From: Pseudomonadales bacterium
Lineage (GTDB): Bacteria > Pseudomonadota > Gammaproteobacteria > Pseudomonadales > Moraxellaceae
Direction: 5' to 3'
DNA length: 5,827 nucleotides
Assembly: GCA_013043915.1 (NCBI GenBank)
Contig: JABEVH010000259.1
Span: forward strand, 1-5,827
Shown here: positions 1 through 5,223 of the stretch, piece after piece
How positions within the stretch are numbered: position 1 is the stretch's first letter
Layout: every line of letters starts with the position of its first letter
Position numbers and translations under genes: made by a program
The notes under the pieces: model-generated
What the model was told of the DNA's origin: nothing
Databases searched by the model: none
The model's input: only the letters and a program-made list of their open reading frames with translations

Positions 1-1
1 A

Positions 2-19
2 ACAGGAGATGCCTCATGA
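2..19 (+). CDS. Possible 3' end of ftsE (cell-division ATP-binding protein), partial
   Basis: Frame 2 at the left edge reads TGDAS followed by a TGA stop at 17-19, which overlaps the ftsX start codon as ATGA (16-19). In many proteobacteria ftsE ends just before or inside the start of ftsX, so this is most simply the tail of FtsE, the ATPase partner of FtsX. Five residues cannot identify a protein, and the assignment rests on gene order only. Confidence 0.35.
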   Translation, partial: TGDAS

Positions 20-960
20 GCCGTGGAGCGCATGCATCCCAAGCCAGTTTAATGTCCCGACTCATCCACTGGCGCCAAGATCACCAGCAACAGGCAACAG
101 AAAGCCTTAAGCGTTTGCTGCAACAGCCTGCATCCAGTCTGCTGACCATCTCGGTCATCGCTTTGGCTTTAGCCTTGCCGACGGCTTTATTAACCCTGCT
201 GTTAGACACCCGTCAACTGGTTGCATCGGTCAATGATCAAGCCAGCTTGTCAATCTATCTTCCAGCCCAGCTTTCTCTGCCAGATGCTATACATCAGCTA
301 GGCAGTGTTAAAGGCATCAGCCATATTTCAGCGCAGGATGCAGCAGCTTCGCTTAAAGAATTTGAAGCCCTTACCAGCAGTCACGACTCTTTACGTCTGT
401 TAGGACAAAATCCTCTACCTGCCGTTATTACCGTCTTTCCGGTAGCCTATGATGCTGCCAGCTTACAAGCTCTGCATGATCAGCTGACCGAGCAATTACC
501 CAAGGCGGATGTCGAACTTGATCTGGCCTGGCTGTCGCGCTTAGATGCTGCCTTGGAAATTTTACGTCGCCTTTTTCTTTTGCTGTTTATCAGTATGACT
601 TTAGCTGTACTGCTAGTCATCACCAATACGATACGCCTTGCTATTGAATCACGCCGAGATGAAATCATTACCCTGAAATTGCTCGGTGCCACTCATGGCA
701 TGGTGCGAAGGCCCTTTCTGTATATGGGGTTCTGGAGCGGTTTATGCGGTGGACTGCTTGGTTGTGGTCTTGTTCGCTTGGGGCTTCTTTGGCTTAACAT
801 TCCCGTATTGCATCTGGCACAAATGTACCATACCAGCTTTTCTATAAACGGTCCTAGCCTGTTAACCTGGATCCTTCTGCCTAGCTTGGCATTATTACTC
901 GGCGTACTAGGAGCCTATATGGCCATGTATCGGCATCTCAAGGCACTGGAACCCCGCTAA
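16..960 (+). CDS. ftsX: Cell-division permease-like protein FtsX
   Basis: FtsX is the inner-membrane half of the FtsEX complex. In proteobacteria it sits at the septum and passes the ATP-driven signal of FtsE to periplasmic regulators of peptidoglycan amidases. The 314-residue protein has the expected order: a cytoplasmic N-terminal part of about 40 residues with many Gln and basic residues, a first membrane segment (about 41-63), a periplasmic domain (about 64-180), and three C-terminal membrane segments (about 185-205, 235-257 and 282-303). The family-like stretch ESRRDEIITLKLLGAT lies at 211-226, just after the second segment. The length fits the family. The ATG at 16 is preceded by AGGAG (4-8) at 7 nt and may overlap the end of ftsE. 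The N-terminal extension varies among homologues, so the start is less certain than the identity. rpoH follows, an arrangement common in Gammaproteobacteria. Confidence 0.95.
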   Translation: MSRGAHASQASLMSRLIHWRQDHQQQATESLKRLLQQPASSLLTISVIALALALPTALLTLLLDTRQLVASVNDQASLSIYLPAQLSLPDAIHQLGSVKGISHISAQDAAASLKEFEALTSSHDSLRLLGQNPLPAVITVFPVAYDAASLQALHDQLTEQLPKADVELDLAWLSRLDAALEILRRLFLLLFISMTLAVLLVITNTIRLAIESRRDEIITLKLLGATHGMVRRPFLYMGFWSGLCGGLLGCGLVRLGLLWLNIPVLHLAQMYHTSFSINGPSLLTWILLPSLALLLGVLGAYMAMYRHLKALEPR

Positions 961-962
961 CA

Positions 963-976
963 TACCCCTGGGGGTA
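963..976. repeat. Short palindrome TACCCC-TG-GGGGTA in the ftsX-rpoH gap
   Basis: Six-base arms (963-968 and 971-976) flank a two-base centre, 2 bp after the ftsX stop. It could form a small hairpin at the end of ftsX mRNA or serve as a protein-binding dyad just upstream of the rpoH promoter. No T-run follows directly (the next bases are ACAAAATTA), so it is not a standard intrinsic terminator. A very similar block recurs inside rpoH at 1098-1110. Confidence 0.5.
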
Positions 977-1007
977 ACAAAATTACTACATTTTCTCTTG
1001 CAATAAA

Positions 1008-1016
1008 TGCTAAAAT
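1008..1016 (+). promoter_or_regulatory. Candidate extended -10 promoter for rpoH
   Basis: The sequence TGC-TAAAAT combines an extended TGN element (1008-1010) with a -10 hexamer that differs from TATAAT at one position. The stretch upstream is A/T-rich (976-1008), but no good TTGACA lies at 16-18 bp spacing; the best match is TACATT at 987-992. A start site near 1023 would leave a leader of about 25 nt before the rpoH ATG. This looks like a vegetative sigma-70 type promoter. No clear sigma-32 or RpoE promoter was seen here. Read-through from ftsX is also possible. Confidence 0.55.
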
Positions 1017-1031
1017 CACAGCAAAGTAGTT

Positions 1032-1039
1032 GGAGGAGG
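1032..1039 (+). promoter_or_regulatory. Strong Shine-Dalgarno GGAGGAGG that fixes the rpoH start
   Basis: GGAGGAGG ends 8 nt before the ATG at 1048, an ideal distance. The same bases would be coding if the in-frame TTG at 1030 were the start, giving a protein six residues longer. The strength and spacing of this site therefore argue for the ATG. The site can also pair with bases 1063-1073 (see findings). Confidence 0.85.
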
Positions 1040-1047
1040 CTAGAGAA

Positions 1048-1917
1048 ATGGCAACTGATACAGCCCTCACCCCCGCCTTGACACCTGCCTTGGCGGTCCC
1101 TGGGGTTAACCTTGGCAGCTATATTCAAGCTGTCAATAGTGTATCCATGCTGAGCGCTGAAGAAGAGCGCTCACTGGCAGAACTTTTCTTCTTCGAACAG
1201 GATCTGGATGCTGCGCGGCAGTTGGTGCTTGCTCACCTGCGCTTTGTTGTGCATATAGCTCGTAGTTACTCAGGCTATGGTCTACCCCAGGCTGACCTGA
1301 TTCAAGAGGGCAATGTGGGTTTGATGAAAGCGGTAAAACGCTTTGACCCTCGCATGGGTGTGCGCCTGGTATCCTTCGCTGTGCACTGGATTAAGGCAGA
1401 GATTCATGAATACGTGATTCGTAATTGGCGTATCGTAAAGGTAGCCACGACCAAAGCTCAGCGTAAGCTCTTCTTTAATCTGCGCAGCAAGCGTAAAGGA
1501 CATCGGCTTAGCCTGGATGAGGCTTCTGCCATTGCAGCTGACCTGAATGTAACCACAGCGCAGGTTATGGAAATGGAAGGTCGCCTGGCTGCCCATGACA
1601 TGGCCTTTGATGCATCGCCTGATGAAGATGAAGAACACGCCAGCCAAGCACCTGTGCATTATCTAGAAGATGGGCGTTACGATCCGGCACGCATGCTGGA
1701 AGACAGTGATCATGAATCGTTTGAACTCCATCAGTTGCATGAAGCCCTGGAAGGCTTGGATGTACGTTCACGAGATATTCTCAAGCGCCGCTGGCTGGAC
1801 GACGATAAAGCAACCTTGCATGAACTGGCAGCTGAATACGGTGTTTCTGCAGAACGTATTCGGCAAATCGAAAAATCTGCCATGGATAAAATGCGATTAT
1901 CACTGGTAGCTTCTTAA
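1048..1917 (+). CDS. rpoH: RNA polymerase heat-shock sigma factor RpoH (sigma-32)
   Basis: RpoH binds core RNA polymerase and directs transcription of chaperone and protease genes during heat or protein-folding stress. The 289 residues match the family length (about 285). Region 1.2 lies around 20-50. Region 2 spans about 55-135, with the core-binding and -10-reading stretch at roughly 84-133 (DLIQEGNVGLMKAVKRFDP, VHWIKAEIHEYVIRNWRIVK). The RpoH-specific box QRKLFFNLR is present at 138-146 and separates it from RpoD and RpoS. Region 4 ends in a helix-turn-helix at about 256-283 (TLHELAAEYGVSAERIRQIE). An acidic linker (PDEDEEH) sits at 191-197. The ATG at 1048 is preferred over the TTG at 1030 because the Shine-Dalgarno lies between them. 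The N-terminus carries a small duplication, TPALTPAL (residues 8-15). Expression probably comes from the extended -10 promoter just upstream, and translation may be controlled by mRNA folding. Confidence 0.97.
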   Translation: MATDTALTPALTPALAVPGVNLGSYIQAVNSVSMLSAEEERSLAELFFFEQDLDAARQLVLAHLRFVVHIARSYSGYGLPQADLIQEGNVGLMKAVKRFDPRMGVRLVSFAVHWIKAEIHEYVIRNWRIVKVATTKAQRKLFFNLRSKRKGHRLSLDEASAIAADLNVTTAQVMEMEGRLAAHDMAFDASPDEDEEHASQAPVHYLEDGRYDPARMLEDSDHESFELHQLHEALEGLDVRSRDILKRRWLDDDKATLHELAAEYGVSAERIRQIEKSAMDKMRLSLVAS

Positions 1918-1927
1918 CTAAGAAAGC

Positions 1928-1954
1928 GAGCAGGGGGATGACGTGCCTCTGCTC
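1928..1954 (+). terminator. Hairpin after rpoH, possible weak terminator
   Basis: GAGCAGGGG (1928-1936) pairs with CCTCTGCTC (1946-1954) over nine base pairs including one G-U, around a nine-base loop. It starts 11 nt after the rpoH stop codon, where a terminator or 3' stabilising stem would be expected. No T-run follows, so intrinsic termination would be weak. The stem may protect the rpoH mRNA end or act with Rho. Confidence 0.4.
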
Positions 1955-1983
1955 ACCAACCCTACCATGCAGCTCTCTTGGTG
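1954..1983. repeat. Second inverted repeat CACCAA / TTGGTG
   Basis: CACCAA (1954-1959) and TTGGTG (1978-1983) are perfect six-base arms around an 18-base spacer, directly after the larger hairpin. It ends 23 bp before the DUF423 start and about 8 bp before its ribosome binding site. It could be a leader stem or a weak operator. Arms of six bases also arise readily by chance. Confidence 0.25.
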
Positions 1984-2006
1984 GTTAGATGAGAGGGTTA
2001 AGTTCG

Positions 2007-2363
2007 ATGCGTTCCCCGCTGTTGATGATTGCTGCTGTGGATATGGCTTTGTCCATACTGTTGGGCGCTATAGGTGCTCATGCACTGACGGGTCAGATAA
2101 CTGAAAAGGCCTTGGGCTGGTGGCATACAGCCAGTGATTACCAAACCTACCAGGCCTTGGGATTGCTGGCATTGAGCCATCAAACCAAGCTCGGCATTGC
2201 TCCCGCAATAACACTTTTACTGGGTAGCCTGGCATTCTCAGGTTCCCTTTATGTCTTGGCCCTGGGTGGCCCGACCTTTCTGGTCTGGATTACCCCTATG
2301 GGAGGCCTGGCCATGTTAGCAGGATGGCTATGGATAGCCAAAAACGAATGGAGAACGGCATGA
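2007..2363 (+). CDS. DUF423 family small inner-membrane protein
   Basis: This is a 118-residue hydrophobic protein of the DUF423 (YgdD-like) family, whose function is not settled. Family marks are GAIGAHAL at 20-27, a central LLGSLAFSGSLYVL stretch (about 71-84), and ITPMGGLAMLAGW at 95-107 near the end. About four membrane segments are likely (near 6-26, 46-61, 65-86 and 91-111), so it sits in the inner membrane. The start at 2007 is chosen because GAGAGGG (1991-1997) lies 9 nt upstream. An in-frame ATG at 1989 would add six residues but has a poorer site. The stop TGA overlaps the thiS start as ATGA, so the two are probably translated from one message. Gene order hints at a tie to thiazole synthesis, but no direct role is known to me. 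Confidence 0.9.
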   Translation: MRSPLLMIAAVDMALSILLGAIGAHALTGQITEKALGWWHTASDYQTYQALGLLALSHQTKLGIAPAITLLLGSLAFSGSLYVLALGGPTFLVWITPMGGLAMLAGWLWIAKNEWRTA

Positions 2364-2566
2364 GCCTATCGGTAGTTCTGCAAGGGTCTCCCACCGAGCT
2401 GGAGGATGGCATAAGCTTGGCTGACCTGATCATTCAACTGGGGCTGACTGGACGGCGTATGGCCGTAGAAATCAATGCTGAACTGGTACCGCGTAGCTTA
2501 CATGCTGATACCCTGCTTAAAGCAGGTGATCACATTGAAATCGTCCATGCCATTGGTGGTGGTTAA
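2360..2566 (+). CDS. thiS: Sulfur carrier protein ThiS
   Basis: ThiS is a small ubiquitin-fold protein. Its C-terminal glycine is adenylated (by ThiF or a MoeB-like enzyme) and then thiocarboxylated, and it delivers sulfur to ThiG for the thiazole ring of thiamine. The 68 residues end in HAIGGG, giving the required terminal Gly-Gly. The typical stretches AVEINAELVPRS (35-46) and GDHIEIVHAIGG (56-67) are present. The start at 2360 is preferred over an in-frame ATG at 2324: GGAG (2350-2353) sits 6 nt upstream, and the longer form would overlap DUF423 by 40 bp and exceed the family length of about 66. Its ATGA overlap with DUF423 suggests translational coupling. thiG follows after 21 bp. No activating enzyme gene lies in the window, so that must be encoded elsewhere. 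Confidence 0.96.
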   Translation: MSLSVVLQGSPTELEDGISLADLIIQLGLTGRRMAVEINAELVPRSLHADTLLKAGDHIEIVHAIGGG

Positions 2567-2587
2567 TACTTAACTGGAGTTCACCTG

Positions 2588-3385
2588 ATGACCCTCTCTG
2601 CAAGCTCGGATACCTGGACCCTAGGTACACGCACATTTAAATCTCGTCTGCTGCTAGGTACAGGCAAATATAAAACCATGGAGCAGACCCGCCTCGCGGT
2701 AGAAGCCTCAGGAGCAGAGATCATCACGGCCGCTGTACGCCGGGTGAACCTTGGGCAACATGGGTCCCAGGATAATCTGCTCGATATACTACCTCCTGAT
2801 CGCTATACACTATTGCCCAATACCGCAGGTTGTTATAGCGCTGAAGAAGCCATCCGCACCAGCCGCTTGGCGCGAGAACTTCTCGATGGCCATAATTTGA
2901 TCAAACTTGAAGTTCTTGGTGATGAACATACGCTTTATCCTCATGTGACTGAAACCCTTAAAGCGGCTGAAACTCTGGTACGAGAGGGCTTTGAGGTGAT
3001 GGTCTATACCTCGGATGATCCTATTGTCGCCAGGCGACTTGAGGACTTAGGATGTGTGGCCATCATGCCTTTAGGCAGCCTGATAGGTTCAGGTCTGGGC
3101 ATTGTGAATCCCTATAATATTCAAATCATACTGCAACAGGCTAGTATTCCTGTCCTTGTGGATGCAGGCGTAGGCACCGCTTCTGATGCTTGCCTGGCTA
3201 TGGAGCTCGGTGTGGCCGGCGTGCTCATGAACACAGCCGTTGCTCATGCCCATGAGCCGGTGCGCATGGCCAATGCCATGCGTCATGCTGTGATAGCGGG
3301 GCGCGATGCCTTTCTGGCAGGTCGTATGCCTAAACGTGTACTCGCTGAGGCTTCCAGCCCACAACAGGGCAGGATAGGCTCATGA
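2588..3385 (+). CDS. thiG: Thiazole synthase ThiG
   Basis: ThiG is a cytosolic TIM-barrel enzyme. It joins 1-deoxy-D-xylulose 5-phosphate, a glycine-derived imine and the sulfur carried by ThiS thiocarboxylate to make the thiazole phosphate of thiamine. At 265 residues it has family length. Recognisable parts are SRLLLGTGKY at 19-28, EIITAAVRRVNL at 44-55, LLPNTAGCYSAEEAIR at 75-90 and NLIKLEVLGD at 103-112. Lys106 is the expected Schiff-base lysine. The phosphate-binding loops are PLGSLIGSGLGI and the later VDAGVGTASDA and GVLMNTAVA. GGAG at 2576-2579 lies 8 nt before the ATG. The stop overlaps the trmB start (ATGA, 3382-3385). No TPP riboswitch is visible upstream in this cluster. Confidence 0.98.
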   Translation: MTLSASSDTWTLGTRTFKSRLLLGTGKYKTMEQTRLAVEASGAEIITAAVRRVNLGQHGSQDNLLDILPPDRYTLLPNTAGCYSAEEAIRTSRLARELLDGHNLIKLEVLGDEHTLYPHVTETLKAAETLVREGFEVMVYTSDDPIVARRLEDLGCVAIMPLGSLIGSGLGIVNPYNIQIILQQASIPVLVDAGVGTASDACLAMELGVAGVLMNTAVAHAHEPVRMANAMRHAVIAGRDAFLAGRMPKRVLAEASSPQQGRIGS

Positions 3386-4071
3386 ACCTGGAGCAACCTT
3401 TACGGCGCATACAAACCTTTGTGCGGCGCTCCTCGCCGTTAACCAGTAGCCAGCGTCAAGGGCTGGACCTTTATGCAGGTCGCTTTCGAACCTTACCAGG
3501 TACCCGCCTGGATTCACCCACCCTGTTTAATAACCATAACCCCCTAACGGTAGAAATAGGGTTTGGTATGGGACAGTCCCTGGTTGCCATGGCTAGAGCA
3601 GCTCCCGAACGTAATTTTTTAGGTATCGAAGTCCATGAGCCGGGTCTCGCCCAGATATTTTTTGATGCCGGTGAACGTCAGCTCGACAACCTGAAGATTC
3701 TTGAGGGCGATGCGCTGGATTTATTATCCACCTATGCGCCTCAAAATAGTATTGATCGTTTACAGCTCTATTTTCCTGACCCCTGGCCTAAAAAACGTCA
3801 TCATAAACGCCGCTTGGTTAGCACTGAAAATGCCGCACTTATTCATAGTAAGCTGTGCGTGGGCGGTGTTTTTCATATGGCTACAGACTGGGAGCCCTAT
3901 GCCCAGTGGATGCTGGACGTCATGAGTACGGCAGCCGGTTATCGAAATATGGCAGGCGAGGGTCAGTTTCATTCACGCCCTGACTATCGCCCCCTGACCA
4001 AATTTGAACAACGTGGCCTGCGCGACGGTCATGGCATATGGGATTTGCTTTTTGCAAGAACCCCTGACTAA
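3382..4071 (+). CDS. trmB: tRNA (guanine-N7-)-methyltransferase TrmB
   Basis: TrmB uses S-adenosylmethionine to methylate N7 of G46 in the variable loop of many tRNAs. The 229-residue protein has the family layout. The SAM-binding loop EIGFGMG is at 58-64, GIEVHEPG at 81-88, the DPW region FPDPWPKKRHHKRRL at 131-145, MATDWEPYA at 166-174, and the C-terminal signature TKFEQRG at 206-212 followed by GHGIWDL. Length is close to the Escherichia coli protein (about 239). The ATG overlaps the thiG stop by 4 bp, and AGGA (3371-3374) lies 7 nt upstream, so translation is probably coupled to thiG. Placement after thiS-thiG is common in proteobacteria and need not mean a shared pathway. Confidence 0.97.
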   Translation: MNLEQPLRRIQTFVRRSSPLTSSQRQGLDLYAGRFRTLPGTRLDSPTLFNNHNPLTVEIGFGMGQSLVAMARAAPERNFLGIEVHEPGLAQIFFDAGERQLDNLKILEGDALDLLSTYAPQNSIDRLQLYFPDPWPKKRHHKRRLVSTENAALIHSKLCVGGVFHMATDWEPYAQWMLDVMSTAAGYRNMAGEGQFHSRPDYRPLTKFEQRGLRDGHGIWDLLFARTPD

Positions 4072-4084
4072 CACATTCACCCTA

Positions 4085-4248
4085 CACTGATCTGAAGGAG
4101 ATCCTATGGCTGAAGATAAACAACCCTGGATGAACTGGATGGCGCTGAGCACCGTCATTATTGCGGTGTGTGCTACTTTGTCCACCGGCAAGAGTGGTGG
4201 GTTTTCAACACACGCTGTTTTGGCTCAATCCAAGGCTTCAGATCAGTG
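4085..4248. repeat. 13-bp perfect inverted repeat: leader of the DUF4337 gene and its coding region
   Basis: CACTGATCTGAAG at 4085-4097 is the exact reverse complement of CTTCAGATCAGTG at 4236-4248. The left arm takes in the first three bases (AAG) of the AAGGAG ribosome binding site. The right arm encodes part of a motif characteristic of the family (ASDQW). The arms are 138 bp apart and could pair in the mRNA. Regulation is inference; the repeat itself is directly seen. Confidence 0.6.
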
Positions 4249-4633
4249 GGCCTATTACCAGGCCAAGGGCGTTAAAGAAAATCTTTACGCCATGGAAGTA
4301 GAACGCATGGGCCTTCGATTAAAAACCGAGAAACTTGGGCAGCATGAGCAGCTATTTCTGCAAGACTACCTGACTCAGATAAAAAGCAAGGTAAAAAAAT
4401 ATGCTGACCAGAAAAAAGCCATCGCTGCCAAGGCTCAAGTCCTTGAGAAGGAACGTGATCTTGCACAGCGGCAAGGCAAACCTTTTGCCTCTGCAACCAT
4501 AGTTTTACAAATTGCCATCATGCTTTCTTCAGTAGCTGGTCTCCTGAAAAAACAACCTCTATGGTGGGCGGGCTTGCTGGCAGGACTATGGGGCCTCATC
4601 TTGTTTGCTGATGGTTTCTTTATGTTTTTCTAG
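4106..4633 (+). CDS. DUF4337 family membrane protein
   Basis: This is a 175-residue protein matching my memory of the DUF4337 family, whose function is unknown. An N-terminal membrane segment or uncleaved signal anchor lies at about 10-27 (MNWMALSTVIIAVCATLS). It is followed by a family-like stretch AVLAQSKASDQWAYYQAK (37-54). A long charged helical, probably coiled-coil, region runs from about 55 to 125, rich in Lys, Glu and Gln. Two membrane segments close the protein at about 128-146 and 152-172. This suggests an inner-membrane protein with a helical domain on one side. The start has a strong AAGGAG (4095-4100) 5 nt upstream. It lies 34 bp after trmB with no terminator between them, so it may be the last gene of that transcript. 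Its stop overlaps the rdgB stop on the other strand. Confidence 0.85.
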   Translation: MAEDKQPWMNWMALSTVIIAVCATLSTGKSGGFSTHAVLAQSKASDQWAYYQAKGVKENLYAMEVERMGLRLKTEKLGQHEQLFLQDYLTQIKSKVKKYADQKKAIAAKAQVLEKERDLAQRQGKPFASATIVLQIAIMLSSVAGLLKKQPLWWAGLLAGLWGLILFADGFFMFF

Positions 4634-5223
4634 GCCAAAGGCCAAGCTGCCAGCAGCTCGGCCAGTGCCTTGGCACGGTGGCTCAGACGGTTCTTACGAT
4701 CTGGGGACATCTCGGCCGCCGTCATTCCCTCTTCAGGCACATAGAATAAGGGGTCATAACCAAAACCACCTTGACCCTGAGCAACGTGAAGAATTTCACC
4801 ATGCCACTGTGCCTGTGCAATCAGGGGCATGGGGTCTTGGGGGTATCTGACCAGTACGATGGCCGCAACATAATAAGCTAAGCGTGGTGACGTGAACCTA
4901 TCAAGCTCCCGAAGGAGTTTGGCATTATTATCACTATCCGTAGCATGAGGGCCGGCATAGCGGGCAGAATAAATCCCTGGCGCGCCTTTAAGAACTTCAA
5001 CCACCAGACCCGAGTCATCGGCCAGAGCAGCTAATCCGCTTTGCTGACTGGCATGACGTGCTTTTAACAAAGCATTCTCAACAAAACTTAAGCCCGTTTC
5101 ATCAGCACCCACCATACCAGCGGCATCTTGTGTAACTAGCTCGCCGACGCGCTTGCCTAGCATGGCTCTGAATTCTCGCAGTTTGCCTGTATTGCTGCTC
5201 GCTAAGATGAGACGCTCATACAT
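4630..5223 (-). CDS. rdgB: Non-canonical purine NTP pyrophosphatase (RdgB/HAM1 family)
   Basis: RdgB hydrolyses dITP, ITP and XTP to monophosphates and pyrophosphate, keeping deaminated purines out of DNA and RNA. The 197 residues fit the family (E. coli about 197). Motifs in order: SSNTGKLREF at 9-18 (the nucleotide-binding N-x-G-K), ETGLSFVENALLKARHA at 42-58, ADDSGL at 68-73 with the catalytic Asp pair 69-70, GAPGIYSARYAG at 80-91, GQGGFGYDPLF at 150-160, and a terminal MSPDRKNRLSHRAKAL (172-187). The start at 5223 is the only one possible: an in-frame stop lies three codons upstream, and the next Met would remove the nucleotide-binding loop. No Shine-Dalgarno precedes it. It overlaps metW by 8 bp, which points to translation coupled to metW. 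Its stop overlaps that of the convergent DUF4337 gene. Confidence 0.97.
   Translation of the reverse strand: MYERLILASSNTGKLREFRAMLGKRVGELVTQDAAGMVGADETGLSFVENALLKARHASQQSGLAALADDSGLVVEVLKGAPGIYSARYAGPHATDSDNNAKLLRELDRFTSPRLAYYVAAIVLVRYPQDPMPLIAQAQWHGEILHVAQGQGGFGYDPLFYVPEEGMTAAEMSPDRKNRLSHRAKALAELLAAWPLA
4633..4663. repeat. Nested GGCC palindromes at the convergent gene ends
   Basis: GGCC occurs at 4633-4636, 4640-4643 and 4660-4663. The first two form GGCC-AAA-GGCC. The second and third enclose GCTGC (4646-4650) and GCAGC (4653-4657), giving a larger stem with an AA/TC internal mismatch. It lies in the last codons of rdgB, just beyond the DUF4337 stop. No T-run follows on either strand, so it is not a classical intrinsic terminator. 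It is the only strong secondary structure at the meeting point of the two transcripts. Confidence 0.45.

Noticed and set aside
963..980. Intrinsic terminator after ftsX
   Set aside because: The palindrome has a 2-base centre and is followed by A-rich sequence, not a T-run.
995..1020. Heat-shock (sigma-32) promoter before rpoH
   Set aside because: CTCTTGCAA recalls the CTTGAA -35 element, but no CCCCAT-like -10 follows at the right distance.
1030..1047. TTG at 1030 as the rpoH start, adding six residues
   Set aside because: The strong GGAGGAGG would then be coding, and the TTG has no good site in front of it; the ATG at 1048 has ideal spacing.
1051..1100. TPALTPAL coding repeat as a tandem repeat element
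   Set aside because: Only two short units in the variable RpoH N-terminus; a minor local duplication without wider meaning.
1282..1659. 125-codon open frame on the minus strand inside rpoH
   Set aside because: It lies wholly antisense to an unambiguous sigma factor, is rich in His and Cys in an irregular way, and resembles no protein I know; it is a shadow of rpoH.
1989..2006. ATG at 1989 as the DUF423 start
   Set aside because: Only weak G-rich bases precede it, while GAGAGGG lies at proper spacing before the ATG at 2007, which also fits the family N-terminus.
1995..2006. TPP riboswitch before the thi cluster
   Set aside because: An ATGAGAGGG string near 1989 superficially recalls the CUGAGA element, but the other conserved segments are missing and the string is the ribosome binding site of DUF423.
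2324..2359. Longer ThiS starting at 2324
   Set aside because: It would give 80 residues against about 66 for the family and a 40-bp overlap with DUF423; the ATGA start at 2360 has GGAG before it.
3089..3364. 91-codon minus-strand open frame inside thiG
   Set aside because: Antisense to the highly conserved ThiG C-terminal half, with no recognisable motif or ribosome binding site; a shadow frame.
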